DNA of 64,000 nucleotides from Bog-473 sp963730395 (GCA_963730395.1 CAVSSK010000006.1:1-64000); one strand, 5' to 3'; counted from the first letter of the stretch, positions 28,263-37,786 are shown. Numbers and translations: made by a program. Notes: a model not told the origin generated them from the letters alone.

Positions 28263-29265
28263 GTGGGCTTCCGAGGGCGAGGGTATCGGTGTGCAGCGGC
28301 GGCCGCAGCGGTGGGGCTGGTCGCGCTGGCGACCGTGCTCGGCGCGCCCGCAGGCGCCGCCCGCGCCCACCGCCACACGGGCGGCCCGCGCCACCACACA
28401 TCCCCTTCCCCCCGCACGGTGACCCAGCACCCGCCGCCAGTCCCGCCAGGGATGGGTCCGCCCTTCACCGTGCGCTCTGAGACGATCACGCTGTTCGACC
28501 CGAGCCGGTCGACTCCGGCGCGCGGCGCGGTCCCGCCCTCGTCGGGGCGACGGCTGGTCACCGACCTGCTGGTGCCCTCTGGCGCCCCGACGCCGTTGCC
28601 GCTCGTCGTCTTCGCCCACGGGTGGAACAGCAACCCGGCGGTCTATCAGCCGCTCCTCGAGCAGTGGGCCCAGGCGGGGTTCCTCGTGGCGGCGCCCGTC
28701 TTCCCGGACTCGACGGATCTCTACCCCGGCTCGCCGGTGAGCGACTACGCCGACCAGGCCCTGGACATGTCCTTCGTCATCACCTCGTTGCTGCACGGCG
28801 GCACGGTGTCGGTCGACCCCAGCGCGCATCGCGGTGGCCGGGCATTCCGACGGCGGCACTGACGTCGCGCTCCTCGCCCTCGATCCTGCCTACGCCGACC
28901 CCCGGGTGCGTGCCGTCCTCTGCCTGTCCGGCGAGCTGCCGTCGGGCGTCGCGCCCTACACCGTCGGCGCCACGCCCGCCGCGCTCCTCGTCGCAGTCGG
29001 GTCGGACGACGAGTACGGCCTGGCACCGCTCACGCCCCTCGTGTTCCAGGACGCGCAGGCGTCGTCGAAGGCGATGATCGTGGAGCAGGGTGGCGATCAC
29101 CTCGGCTCCTTCGTGGGTGCGACGCCGGCCGCGGCCGCCATGCGCGAGGAGACGACGCGCTTCTTGGAGCTGGCCCTCGAGCCGCGGTCACCGAGCACGG
29201 CCGACGTGCTCGCCGCCCTGCAGCCCCCGGGGTCGCCGGCGTTGACCATCGTCCCGCCGTCCTGA
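28263..29265 (+). CDS. Exported alpha/beta hydrolase (one frameshift)
   Basis: The product is about 334 residues: an N-terminal membrane-like signal (AVGLVALATVLGAPAGAARA), then a hydrolase of the chlorophyllase/dienelactone type with the oxyanion segment PLVVFAHGWNSNP and nucleophile elbow G-H-S-D-G-G. The elbow is in a different frame from the first half: VDPS at about 28820 runs into IAVAGHSDGGTD after a shift near 28825, and the second part ends at 29265. One extra base would restore the frame. A late H-L-G-S-F may hold the catalytic His. It is the third exported protein of this stretch. Confidence 0.72.
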
Positions 29266-29329
29266 GGCCGGCGGCAAGACGCAGTGGTTCAGTTGATGCG
29301 TGCGCCTCCGGCGACACACCAGGGGGTGG

Positions 29330-30748
29330 TCAGCGCTGCATCGCCTTGGTCTCGATGTACTCCTCGAGGCCGTACTTGCCACGCTCGCGGCCGATGCCCG
29401 ACTGCTTGTAGCCCCCGAAGGGCGCGCTCGGGTTGAACGGCGCGCCGTTGATGTCGACCTGTCCCGTGCGCATCTGGCGGGCGACCCGCTCGGCCCGGGC
29501 CGGGTCCGCGCTCCACACCGCACCCGCCAACCCGTAGGGCGTGCCGTTGGCGATCTCGATCGCCTCTTCCTCGGTGTCGTAGGGGATGATGGAGAGCACC
29601 GGGCCGAAGATCTCCTCCTTGGCGATCGTCATGTCCGGCGTCACCTCCGAGAAGACGGTTTGCTGCACGTAGAAGCCCTTGTCGAGCCCCTCGGGGGCCT
29701 CGGCCCCGCCCGTCACGAGCTTGGCGCCTTCCTCGATCCCCTTGTTGATGTAGCCGCGCACCCGGTCGCGCTGGACGGCCGACACCAGCGGGCCGAGCAG
29801 CTTGCCCTCCTCGAAGGGGTCGCCAGGCGCGAATCCCGCGGCGGCGTTCGCCGCCAGCTCCTCCACCTCGGCCAGCTTGTCCCGGGGGACCAGCATGCGG
29901 GTGAGCGCCGAGCAGGTCTGGCCCGAATTCATGTAGCAGCCGAAGAGCCCGGCCGGCACGGCCGTGGCGAGGTCGGCGTCGTCGAGCAGGATGTTGGCCG
30001 ACTTGCCCCCGAGCTCGAGCGAGACGCGCTTGATGCCCTCGGCGGCCAGCTCCATGACGCGGCGGCCGGCCCGGGTGGAGCCGGTGAAGGACACCATGTC
30101 GACCTTGGGATGCGCCGCGATCGCCTCGCCGACCACGGGCCCCACGCCGCTCACGAGGTTGAAGACACCCGGCGGGAGGCCGATCTCGTCGATCACCTCG
30201 GCCAGGATGAAGGCGTTGATGGGTGCCACCTCGCTCGGCTTGAGGACGACGGTGCACCCGGCGGCCATCGCCGGGGCGACCTTGAGGACGACCTGGTAGA
30301 GCGGGAAGTTCCACGGGGTGATGGCGCCGACGACTCCGACGGGCTCGTGCACGACCAGCGAGTTGCCGATCTCCTCCTCCCACTCGAAGGTCTCGGCGGC
30401 CTTGGCGGCGTCGGCGAAGGCGCCGGCCGGCAGGCCGACCTGGACGGAGCCCGACAGCGTCATCGGCATGCCGACCTCGTGCGAGATGACCTGCGCGATC
30501 TCGTCGGTGCGGGCGGCGAGTGCCTCGCCGATCCGGGTGAGCAGCTTGGCGCGCTCCTCCCGCGAGGTGGCGGCCCAACCGGGGAAGGCCGCCGCGGCGG
30601 CCTCGACGGCCTTGTCGACGTCCTCGGGCGTCCCCTCGGGGATGGTGGCGAAGACTTCCTCGGTGGCCGAGTCGATGACCTCGAGCGTGCCGCTCCCGGT
30701 CGAGGGGACCCACGCCCCGTTGATGTAGATCTTGTCGCGCACGTCCAT
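29330..30748 (-). CDS. Aldehyde dehydrogenase (NAD(P)+-dependent)
   Basis: At 472 residues it is normal length for the ALDH superfamily. PWNFPLYQVVLKVAPAMAAG, the NAD-site VSFTGSTRAGRRVMELAAEG, the general-base Glu in SLELGGKSANILL, the nucleophile Cys in GQTCSALTRMLVP and EEIFGPVLSIIPYDTEEEA are all present. It oxidises an aldehyde to the acid; substrate unknown. A GAGGGAGGG-type ribosome site precedes the ATG at 30748. Confidence 0.94.
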   Translation of the reverse strand: MDVRDKIYINGAWVPSTGSGTLEVIDSATEEVFATIPEGTPEDVDKAVEAAAAAFPGWAATSREERAKLLTRIGEALAARTDEIAQVISHEVGMPMTLSGSVQVGLPAGAFADAAKAAETFEWEEEIGNSLVVHEPVGVVGAITPWNFPLYQVVLKVAPAMAAGCTVVLKPSEVAPINAFILAEVIDEIGLPPGVFNLVSGVGPVVGEAIAAHPKVDMVSFTGSTRAGRRVMELAAEGIKRVSLELGGKSANILLDDADLATAVPAGLFGCYMNSGQTCSALTRMLVPRDKLAEVEELAANAAAGFAPGDPFEEGKLLGPLVSAVQRDRVRGYINKGIEEGAKLVTGGAEAPEGLDKGFYVQQTVFSEVTPDMTIAKEEIFGPVLSIIPYDTEEEAIEIANGTPYGLAGAVWSADPARAERVARQMRTGQVDINGAPFNPSAPFGGYKQSGIGRERGKYGLEEYIETKAMQR

Positions 30749-30932
30749 GGGAAAGCCCTCCCTCGTCGTCGAAGCTGAGTGACTCCACCCTACAGATGCG
30801 GCCGATGCCTGTCGCCGGTCAGGTCCGGCGCGTCGCAGCCCGGCACCCGGAATGGGCCAGGCGGCAGAGGGGTCGGGTACCTCCAGAGCTCGAAATCACA
30901 ATCCGTTGAGAGTCCGAAATACCATGCCCCGC

Positions 30933-30970
30933 CGGTTCGGAGGGCGGTTCGGAGGGTCCGGTTCGGAGGG
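30933..30970. repeat. Three copies of a 12-bp repeat
   Basis: CGGTTCGGAGGG occurs at 30933-30944, 30945-30956 and 30959-30970. It is a short tandem array in the gap between the aldehyde dehydrogenase and the SDR. No gene is evident in this interval (30749-31005). Confidence 0.7.
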
Positions 30971-31005
30971 CCCGAAGAGCGGCGTGGAGGTGGGCGGGCG
31001 CCCTT

Positions 31006-31896
31006 TCAGTCCTTCTTGCCGAGCAGCGGGTGCTCGCCCATGCCCACGGGCTGGAGGTGCTGGCCGAGCACCTCGTGGAAGTGGTCGGCCACCTCCTGGG
31101 GGGTCCAGCCGCCCTCGCGCCACATGGTGGCGATCTGCCGCGGCGTCTGGAACAGGGTGTAGGCGAACCCGGTGCGACCGAGCACCTGCCCGTTCACGTA
31201 GGAAGCACCTTCCGAGGCCAAGAACGCGATCAGCGGTGCGTTGAGCGCCGGGTCCTGGTCGGCCGGTGGCTCCGCCCCCGCGTACAGGCCCTCGGTCATG
31301 CGGGTGAAGCCGGCCGGGGCCACCGCGTTGACGGTGACGCCGTACTTGCCGAGCTCGAGGGCCCACACGAACGTCATGCCCATGATGGCGGCCTTGGCGG
31401 CCCCGTAGTTGGTCTGCCCGAAGTTGCCGCGCAGCCCGGCCGAGGAGGTGATGTTGACGATGCGGCCGTAGCCGGCCTCCTTCATGAGCGGCGCGGCGTG
31501 GCGGACCGTGTTGAAGGTGCCCTTCTGGTGCACGGCGATCACCGCGTCGTAGTCGTCCTCGTCCATCTTCACGATGGTCCGGTCGCGCACGATGCCGGCG
31601 TTGTTGACCAGGATGTCGACGCCGCCGAAGGCGTCAACGGCGGCGCCGATGATGCGACCGGCACCCTCGAAGTCGCTCACCGAGTCGTGGCTGGGGACGG
31701 CGGTGCCGCCCGCCGCCTCGATCTCCTTGCAGACCTGGGCGGCGGGGTCCTCCGCGGTGCCCTCACCGCCGAGGGTCACGCCCACGTCGTTGACCACGAC
31801 CTTGGCCCCTTCTGCGGCAAGGCAGAGGGCGATGTCGCGCCCGATGCCCCGACCTGCGCCTGTCACCACCGCCGACCGACCGTCCAGAAGTCCCAT
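31006..31896 (-). CDS. SDR family 3-hydroxyacyl-CoA dehydrogenase-like protein
   Basis: This 296-residue SDR has VVTGAGRGIGRDIALCLAAEG, a VVVNDVGVTLGGEGT insertion typical of the MFE-2 type, DILVNNAGIVRD, the catalytic Ser in ITSSAGLRGNFGQ and NYGAAKAAIMGM (Y-x3-K). The long C-terminal extension (GWTPQEVADHFHEVL) is seen in peroxisomal-type hydroxyacyl-CoA dehydrogenases. It probably oxidises a 3-hydroxyacyl-CoA. Operator copy 4 is 29 bases upstream of its start. Confidence 0.88.
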   Translation of the reverse strand: MGLLDGRSAVVTGAGRGIGRDIALCLAAEGAKVVVNDVGVTLGGEGTAEDPAAQVCKEIEAAGGTAVPSHDSVSDFEGAGRIIGAAVDAFGGVDILVNNAGIVRDRTIVKMDEDDYDAVIAVHQKGTFNTVRHAAPLMKEAGYGRIVNITSSAGLRGNFGQTNYGAAKAAIMGMTFVWALELGKYGVTVNAVAPAGFTRMTEGLYAGAEPPADQDPALNAPLIAFLASEGASYVNGQVLGRTGFAYTLFQTPRQIATMWREGGWTPQEVADHFHEVLGQHLQPVGMGEHPLLGKKD

Positions 31897-31924
31897 GGGC
31901 GAACAGTACCCCGCCCCCCTTCCC

Positions 31925-31940
31925 TGACAGCGGTGTCAGG
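31925..31940. promoter_or_regulatory. 16-bp palindromic operator, copy 4
   Basis: CTGACAGCGGTGTCAG, with all ten half-site bases conserved, lies between the SDR (minus) and the class II aldolase (plus). Confidence 0.7.
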
Positions 31941-32019
31941 CATTGTGGCCGGGCTGTACCATCGGGGGCGACCACGGGACGACGAGGGTCGCCCATGAGC
32001 GGTGAGGAGCACCCGGGAC

Positions 32020-32661
32020 ATGGCCACCAACATTCCGAACGCACCGGAGCAGATCGTCGCCGCCGCCAAGGAGCTACTGGAGAAAGGGCTGGTCGAGGGG
32101 ACGTCGGGCAACATCTCGGCGCGGATGGAGGACGGCAACATCGCCGTCACGCCGTCGTCGCTCGACTACAGGATCATGACGGCAGAGGACATCGTCATCG
32201 TGAACCCGGCCGGCGACGTCGTCTCCGGTGAGCGTGGCCCCACATCGGAGAAGTACCTCCACCTGGCGGTGATGAACGCCTACGAGGACATCGCGGTGTG
32301 CATCCACTCCCATGCCGTGCACGCCACCATGTTCGCCGTGGCCCACCAGGACATCCCGAGCTGCATCGACGAGTTCACCGTGTACCTGGGCGGGGACATC
32401 CGCTGCACGGAGTACTGCCCGAGCGGCTCGGCCGAGCTCGGCGAGCAGACGGTCAAGGCCCTGGAGAACCGGGGCGCCGCACTCATCGCCAACCATGGCA
32501 TGGTCGCCGTCGGGACGACCATGCAGAAGACCATGCACAACACCGCACTGGTCGAGCGCTCCGCCAGGATCATCTGGGGCGCCAAGCAGCTCGGCGGCAT
32601 CTTCCCGCTGCCCGAGAAGGTCAACCAGAACTTCGCCAACGTCTATCCCTACATGCGGTAG
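32020..32661 (+). CDS. Class II aldolase/adducin family protein
   Basis: This 213-residue zinc enzyme of the fuculose-phosphate aldolase family has LVEGTSGNISARMEDG, VTPSSLDY, GPTSEKYLHLAVM, the metal ligands in CIHSHAVHATMFA and the third His in LIANHGMVAVG. It probably cleaves or epimerises a short phosphorylated sugar or hydroxyacid; the substrate is unclear. ATG 32020 fits the family N-terminus better than the upstream GTG at 32002. RidA follows at six bases. Confidence 0.88.
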   Translation: MATNIPNAPEQIVAAAKELLEKGLVEGTSGNISARMEDGNIAVTPSSLDYRIMTAEDIVIVNPAGDVVSGERGPTSEKYLHLAVMNAYEDIAVCIHSHAVHATMFAVAHQDIPSCIDEFTVYLGGDIRCTEYCPSGSAELGEQTVKALENRGAALIANHGMVAVGTTMQKTMHNTALVERSARIIWGAKQLGGIFPLPEKVNQNFANVYPYMR

Positions 32662-32666
32662 GCGCG

Positions 32667-33137
32667 ATGACCGACGGCACCATCCGGGCCCGGCTCGCCG
32701 AGCTGGGCCTCACGCTGCACGGCCCCCACCCGCCGCACGACCCGCTCGACGCCGTCGTGGTGCACCAGGGGGTGGCGCGCACCTCCGGGCAGCTGCCGCG
32801 CATCGCCGGGGAGCTGACCTGCCTCGGGCGGCTGGGAGACACGGTCGGCGTGGAGGAGGGCCGGGCGGCCGCCGCCGTCTGCGCGTTGAACGCCCTGGCG
32901 GTCCTGGAGGTGGCGCTCGGCTCGCTCGATCGCATTGCCCGCGTGCTGACGGTGACCGGCTACGTGTCCTCCGCCCCGGACTTCCACGAGCAGCCGGCCG
33001 TGGTGGACGGCGCCAGCCGGGTGCTGGCCGACGTCTTCGGCGAGGCCGGCCGCCACACGCGCTCGGCCATCGGCGTGGCATCGCTGCCGCGCAACGGGGC
33101 CGTCGAGATAGAGGTGACGGTCGCCGTCAGCGAGTGA
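32667..33137 (+). CDS. RidA (YjgF/YER057c/UK114) family protein
   Basis: This 156-residue protein of the RidA family has DAVVVHQGVARTSGQLPRI, a helix with ALNALAVLEVALGSLDRI, RVLTVTGYVSSAPDF and the terminal GVASLPRNGAVEIEV; the RidA-type Arg is in SLPRNG. Canonical RidA removes reactive enamine/imine intermediates. The long N-terminus marks a subfamily that may have another deaminase activity. It is in an operon with the aldolase, and its end overlaps the converging PEP-mutase-like gene. Confidence 0.87.
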   Translation: MTDGTIRARLAELGLTLHGPHPPHDPLDAVVVHQGVARTSGQLPRIAGELTCLGRLGDTVGVEEGRAAAAVCALNALAVLEVALGSLDRIARVLTVTGYVSSAPDFHEQPAVVDGASRVLADVFGEAGRHTRSAIGVASLPRNGAVEIEVTVAVSE

Positions 33138-33946
33138 AGGCGTCGCCGATCACGGGCCGTGCCAGCGCGGCGAGGTCCCAGTAGCCGCAGGTGCCCTCGT
33201 CTCGCAGCTCGGTGACGGCCTGAATGGCGGCACCGTAGGCGGCGACCGCGATGGCGCCGCCGACCGAGATCCGGCTGACCCCGAGCTCGGCCAGCTCCCC
33301 GACGCTGGGCGCGCCCGGCAGCACCAGGACGCTCACCGGGCGGTCCACGGCGGACAGCAGTTGGCGCAGCTCGCCCGGGTCGACGACCCGCGGTGCGAAG
33401 AGGACGTCGGCGCCCGCCTCCTGGTAGGCCTGCAGCCGTGCGATGGTGTCGGCCAGGTCGACCCGGCCGTGCAGGTAGTTCTCGGCGCGGGCAGTGAGCA
33501 CGAAGCCCTGTGGGCTCCCGTGGGCCGCCTCGGCGGCCGCCCGCACGCGCTCCGCCGCCAGGGGCAGCTCGTAGATCGGGTCGGCGGGGTCGCCGGTGAA
33601 GTCCTCGACCGACCCGCCGGCGAGCCCGAGGCCGGCGGCCGCCGTGATGGTGGTGGCGACGCCGTCGGGCTCGTCGCGCGAAGCAGTTCTCGAGGTCGGC
33701 CGAGACGGGCACGTCCACCGCCCGGGCCAGCTCGCCCGCATGGGCCAGGACCTCGTCCTTCGTCATCGCCCCGTCGAGCCGTCCTCGCGTGGCGGCGAAG
33801 CCGCCGCTCGTCGTGGCCAGCGCGTCGAAGCCGAGCGAGGCGAAGAGTACGGCCGACCCGATGTCCCACGCGTTGGGCATGAGGAGCGGGGTGCCGGGCA
33901 CGTGCAGCGAGCGGAACCGCTCGGCGAGGCTCGTCGGAGTGGTCAT
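33127..33946 (-). CDS. Isocitrate lyase/PEP mutase superfamily protein (one frameshift)
   Basis: The barrel of about 270 residues begins TPLLMPNAWDIGSAVLFASL, then TTSGGFAATRGRLDG and the metal-site region PVSADLENCF. Near 33680 one base appears missing: ENCFA continues in another frame as DEPDGVATTITAAAGLGLAG, LTARAENYLHG, AGADVLFAPRV and SRISVGGAIAVAAYGA, ending at 33127. Members cleave or rearrange C-C or C-P bonds of oxo-acids; the reaction here is unknown. There is no stop between this gene and the VOC domain upstream, so a fused product is formally possible. A TGA overlapping its ATG (as ATGA) exists one frame away. Confidence 0.78.
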
Positions 33947-34402
33947 GCCGGACGCCGGCTCGGGGAACTCCCAGTACTGGAACTCGCACGTCATCGGCAG
34001 GATGTAGGTGAGGTACAGCGAGTGGATCTTGACCACCTTCTGGTCGTCGACATGGAGGTCGATGAGCTCCATGCGGTCGTCCGACTTGCGGAACGCCTCG
34101 GCGCGCTCCTGGATCCCCTTCAGTTCGTCGAGGGAGCCGACGGCGAACCCGTAGTGGTCCATGCGCGGGCAGCGCATCGGGTCGTCCTCCGCGATGAGGA
34201 AGATGAACTGGTCCCAGTGGACGCAGCTGAGGATGAGGCGGTGGCGGTCCTCCGTCATGACCTCCATCTCCTCGAAACCGAGCACCTCGCGGAAGAAGCG
34301 GCACAGGTCGGCTCGGCTCTCCACCCCGAGCAGGTCGGCCGGCAGCGACATGGCGACGTGGTTGAAGCGCGGATTGCCGGAAGGGTAGAAGGGGTGGGCC
34401 AT
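33947..34402 (-). CDS. VOC (glyoxalase/dioxygenase superfamily) protein
   Basis: About 152 residues of the vicinal-oxygen-chelate fold: FNHVAMSLPADLLG, a FFREVLGFEEMEVM paired beta-alpha-beta module, and DHYGFAVGSLDELKGIQERA, DLHVDDQKVVKIHSLYL. The His and Asp/Glu ligands fit a metal site. The frame runs on into the PEP-mutase-like gene without a stop. Its ATG shares TGATG with the alcohol dehydrogenase stop, so the three genes are one operon. Confidence 0.75.
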
Positions 34403-35438
34403 CAGTCCCGCACCTCGGGCACGACCATCACCTTGCCGGCGATGCGGCCGAGCGCCAGGTCATCGAGCGCTCCGATGATGCCGTCGAGCGGGACGTCGTC
34501 CGGGGCGATGAGGAGGTCGGCCGGGAACCCGTCCGAGGCGAGGAGCTCGAGCGCCCGCTCGAAGCCGCCGAGGTCGTAGACGAAGGACCCGGTGACGGTC
34601 AGCTCGTTGAGGATCATGCGGTTGATGTCGAAGATGGGGTGGTCGATCCCGGCGCCCACCATGACCAGGATGCCGCCACGCGCGAGCTGGTGAAAGCCGG
34701 CTTCGATCGCGGCCCGGTGCCCCGAGCACTCCAGGACGACGTGCACGGCGCGCGACGACATACGCTCCGGCTCCCAGGAGGGGAACACCTCGAGGTCGGC
34801 CGGGTCGACGACGGCCGTGGCACCGAGGTCGGAGGCCAGGCGGCGCCGACCCTCGTGGGGCTCGACCACGGTGATGTCCGTCGATGCCCTTGGCGCGCAG
34901 GGCGGCGATGCTCAGGGCGCCGATGGGCCCGGCCCCGAACACCATCACCGTGTCGCCCGGGACGACACCCGAACGAGTGATCCCGTGCAGCGCCACCGAC
35001 AGCGGCTCGGCGAGCGCAGCGTGACGGGGCGGGAGCCCGTCGGGCAGCCGCAACACGCCCGCCGCCCGCGCCACGACGTACTCGGCGAAGGCGCCGTCGG
35101 TGTGGTCGGTGATCATGCTGTTGCGGTTCTCGCACTGGGAGGGCTTCCCCTCGCGGCAGCGCCGGCAGGTGCCACAGCGCGGTGAGGCGCCGCCGACCAC
35201 CTGCTCGCCGACTGACCATCCCGTCACATCGTCGCCGACGGCGACGATGTCGCCGCTCCACTCGTGGCCCGCCACGGCGCCGGGCTTGAAGCCCCAGCCG
35301 TCGCGCAGCTGGTGGATGTCCGACCCGCAGATGCCGCACGCGTGCACGCGCACGACGACCTGGTCGGGCGCCGGGGCGCGGGACGGGCCGCTCCTCCACC
35401 TCGATGACTCCCGGCGACCGGTAGACGGCCGCCGCCAT
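34402..35438 (-). CDS. Zinc-binding alcohol dehydrogenase family protein (two frameshifts)
   Basis: A medium-chain dehydrogenase/reductase of about 345 residues, read in three frames. AAAVYRSPGVIEVEERPVP is in the first. The catalytic part is in the second: VHACGICGSDIHQLRDGW, AGHEWSGDIVAVGDDV and the structural-zinc cysteines in SPRCGTCRRCREGKPSQC. After VMVFGAGPIGALSIAALRAKGID the third frame carries EPHEGRRRLASDLGA to the end. The breaks are near 35365 and 34880. It oxidises an alcohol with NAD(P)+; substrate unknown. ATG 35438 is preferred, since the earlier ATG at 35486 lies inside operator copy 5. Confidence 0.8.
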
Positions 35439-35479
35439 GACGTCGGGGAGCGGGCCTGCGGCCGACCCCCCCCGGGGAC

Positions 35480-35495
35480 CTGACATGGGCGTCAG
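35480..35495. promoter_or_regulatory. 16-bp palindromic operator, copy 5
   Basis: CTGACATGGGCGTCAG lies 42 bases before the preferred alcohol dehydrogenase start and next to the ThuA gene end. Confidence 0.65.
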
Positions 35496-35496
35496 G

Positions 35497-36189
35497 CTAT
35501 GCGCTGGCCCGCAACCAGGCGAGGCCTCCAGCCAGGTGGCGCAGATAGGCCGGCGTCTCCCAGGCTCCGGGGAAGTGGCCCAGGGCGCTGTAGAACGTGC
35601 GGGCGGGGCCGTCCTCGACGCACCAGGCGAGCGGGAAGCCGCAGTCGGGGACCCGTCCGCCGGGCGCCGAGAGGTCGACCTGGTCCTCGGCCAGGCGGAG
35701 GAGCACCCGGGCGTCGGGGCGCAGGTCTCGGAAGAGATAGACCTCGTCGTGCCACTGCCAGCGGGTGCCGAGGTGGGCGGTGGCGGGGTGCCCGGTGTCG
35801 AGCACGTCGATGGCGAAGTCCTGGGTCCAGGGGTGCCCGTCGAAGCGGGCCCCGAGGACCGAGCCGTACTCGGGCCAGGTGTGGCTGGCGTCCGTTGCCG
35901 AGTGCACGCCCAGCACGCGCAGATGGCCCTGCCGCCACGCCTCGAGGGACTCCGCCTTCTGCTCGGGCGACCACGGTGTCTCCCCGATGGTGAAGAGGGC
36001 GAGGACGCCGGCCGAGGCCAGTTGGCGGGGGGAGACGTCGCGCACGTCGGTCACCACGGTCGGGGAGAGGCCGGACAGACCGGCCAGCTCGGCGAGGCCG
36101 GTGGCGGCCTGGGTGAGGACGCCGTGGACACCGGCTGGGCCGTCGGCGTAGGGGGCCACCTGCGTGACGATCAGCATGTTGTCTGGCAC
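35497..36189 (-). CDS. ThuA-like domain protein
   Basis: This 230-residue protein resembles the class I glutamine-amidotransferase-like ThuA fold: MLIVTQVAPYADGPAGVHGVL, then VLALFTIGETPWSPEQ, LGVHSATDASHTWPEYGSVLG, DEVYLFRDLRPDARVLLRL, PLAWCVEDGPARTFYSALGH and FPGAWETPAYLRHLAGGLAWL. ThuA proteins are linked to sugar oxidation, but few have a known reaction. GTG 36189 is used; ATG 36177 is possible. Confidence 0.85.
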   Translation of the reverse strand: MPDNMLIVTQVAPYADGPAGVHGVLTQAATGLAELAGLSGLSPTVVTDVRDVSPRQLASAGVLALFTIGETPWSPEQKAESLEAWRQGHLRVLGVHSATDASHTWPEYGSVLGARFDGHPWTQDFAIDVLDTGHPATAHLGTRWQWHDEVYLFRDLRPDARVLLRLAEDQVDLSAPGGRVPDCGFPLAWCVEDGPARTFYSALGHFPGAWETPAYLRHLAGGLAWLRASA

Positions 36190-36293
36190 GCCGGGAGTGT
36201 AGGGCTGGTGCGTCGGCACTGTCCGGTGGTCGAATGCACGGACCCGACGGGTTGCAGGGCCGCAGGCACCGGCCAGGCGCGAGGAGGCACGAC

Positions 36294-36938
36294 GTGGGAA
36301 CAGCCAACGACCACGACGACACCGCAGCGGCACTGGCTGCGTTGGGCTCGGCGACGATCGGTGAGTCGGGCGGGCGCGCCGCCGACCGCAGGCTGCGGCC
36401 GGCGTGGCCCGGCGCGGCGCTGGCCGCCCCGGCCTACCCGGTGGGCTGCACCCCGGGGGACAACCTCGCGGTCCACGTGGCCGTCACCCGGGCGCCGCTG
36501 GGCAGCGTGCTCGTGGTCGACGTGGGGAGGGTGGCCGACCGCGGCTACTGGGGCGAGGTGCTCACGACGGCCGCCGAGTCGGCCGGGCTGGTGGGCCTGG
36601 TCCTCGACGGCGGCGTGCGCGACGTCGCCGCTCTCGAGGCACACGGCTTCCCCGTGTTCTCCTCGACGGTCGCGCTCACCGGCGCGACGAAGGACAAGCC
36701 GGGGACGGTGGGCGTCCCGGTTCGGGTGGGCGGCGTGTTGGTCTCGGCGGGGGACTGGGTGGTGGCCGACGTCGACGGGGTGACCTTCGTGCCCGGGGGG
36801 GCGCTGGACGACGTGCTGGCCGCCGGCAGGGCGCGGGAGGCGAAGGAGGCGGGCTTCTTCGAGGCGCTGCGTGCGGGATCGACCACGGTGGAGTTGCTCG
36901 GGCTCGACCCCTCGCTGGTGAGGGAGGGCCGGGCCTAG
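36294..36938 (+). CDS. RraA-like (dimethylmenaquinone methyltransferase-like) family protein
   Basis: This 214-residue protein has the RraA pattern: LGSATIGESGGRAADRRLRP, PAYPVGCTPGDNLAVHVAV, VVDVGRVADRGYWGEVL, GLVGLVLDGGVRDVAAL and FPVFSSTVALTGATK, ending VVADVDGVTFVPGG. Bacterial members are either regulators of RNase E or divalent-metal aldolases of the HMG/CHA type; the G-G-x-x-D region favours the latter type. GAGGAGG precedes the GTG start. Confidence 0.82.
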   Translation: MGTANDHDDTAAALAALGSATIGESGGRAADRRLRPAWPGAALAAPAYPVGCTPGDNLAVHVAVTRAPLGSVLVVDVGRVADRGYWGEVLTTAAESAGLVGLVLDGGVRDVAALEAHGFPVFSSTVALTGATKDKPGTVGVPVRVGGVLVSAGDWVVADVDGVTFVPGGALDDVLAAGRAREAKEAGFFEALRAGSTTVELLGLDPSLVREGRA

Positions 36939-36955
36939 AGGCGTGCCAGCGCCGC

Positions 36956-37693
36956 TCAGGTGCCGATGCCGGCGAGGATTCGGGCGAGGGTGCCCGGGGA
37001 GGTCACGGGGAGGAGGTGGCCCGAGTCGACCCGGACGACCGTGGCCGGCGGCGGGAGTCGGCGCGCCATCTCGTCCTGGGAGCCGGGGGGCACCGGGCGG
37101 TCGCGTTCGTTCAGCACATAGGTGATCGGGATGCCGCTGACCCCGGTCCACGAGACCGGTTGGAAGTAGTGGTGCACCGTGTCCTCCACGCAACGGACCG
37201 GGTCGACGACGTAGGCGAGCGTGTCGTCGTCGAGCGGGTCGCCCCCGTATGCGTTGCGGAACGCTTCGGGATCTGAAGGTGGGCCGGGCAGGGTGATGGT
37301 GTGGCCGTCGCGCTCGGCGGCGGCGATCGCGGCGACCAGGCCCTCGCGGTGGCGTTCCTTCATGCAGTCGATGCCGCAACCTCCGTCAGACGGGACGAGC
37401 GCCGCATTGAGGACGACCGCCCCGACCCGCCCGCCCAGGGCGGTCACGACGCCCGGCACCACCAGGCCCCCCGAGGAGTGCGCCACCAGCGTGATCGGCT
37501 CCTCGGGGGCCGTGCGCTCGATGTCGGCCACGACCGAGGCGACCTCGTCGCCGACCGACAGTGTCGCCAGGTCGGCCGGACGGTCGGCACGACCGGGCAG
37601 GTTGACGGCGAGGGCCGGTCCACCCAGCAGCGGGAGCAGCCGATCCCAGAAACGGGCCGTCGTCCCGCCGCCGTGCACGAGCACGACCGTCAC
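36956..37693 (-). CDS. Alpha/beta hydrolase
   Basis: This 245-residue hydrolase starts at GTG 37693 with TVVLVHGGGTTARFW. The nucleophile elbow AHSSGG and the late RVDSGHLLPVTSPGTLA with the catalytic His complete the triad region. The sequence resembles salicylate-esterase/MenH-like small hydrolases. The ester or amide substrate is unknown. It faces the next SRPBCC gene divergently. Confidence 0.85.
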   Translation of the reverse strand: MTVVLVHGGGTTARFWDRLLPLLGGPALAVNLPGRADRPADLATLSVGDEVASVVADIERTAPEEPITLVAHSSGGLVVPGVVTALGGRVGAVVLNAALVPSDGGCGIDCMKERHREGLVAAIAAAERDGHTITLPGPPSDPEAFRNAYGGDPLDDDTLAYVVDPVRCVEDTVHHYFQPVSWTGVSGIPITYVLNERDRPVPPGSQDEMARRLPPPATVVRVDSGHLLPVTSPGTLARILAGIGT

Positions 37694-37786
37694 CGTCGCG
37701 AGCCGCCGGACGTGGTCGCCATGACGGCGGAGGCTACCGCTGCAGCCATCGGACCCGGCGCCGTCCCAGGTGGCACAATGCCGGGC

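Noticed and set aside
30933..30970. Short tandem repeat as a CRISPR or replication iteron
   Set aside because: There are only three 12-bp copies, without spacers, cas or replication genes.
33113..33140. Another TGAC...GTCA inverted repeat
   Set aside because: The spacer is 7 bases rather than 6 and it lies inside the end of the RidA gene, so it does not fit the six-site series.
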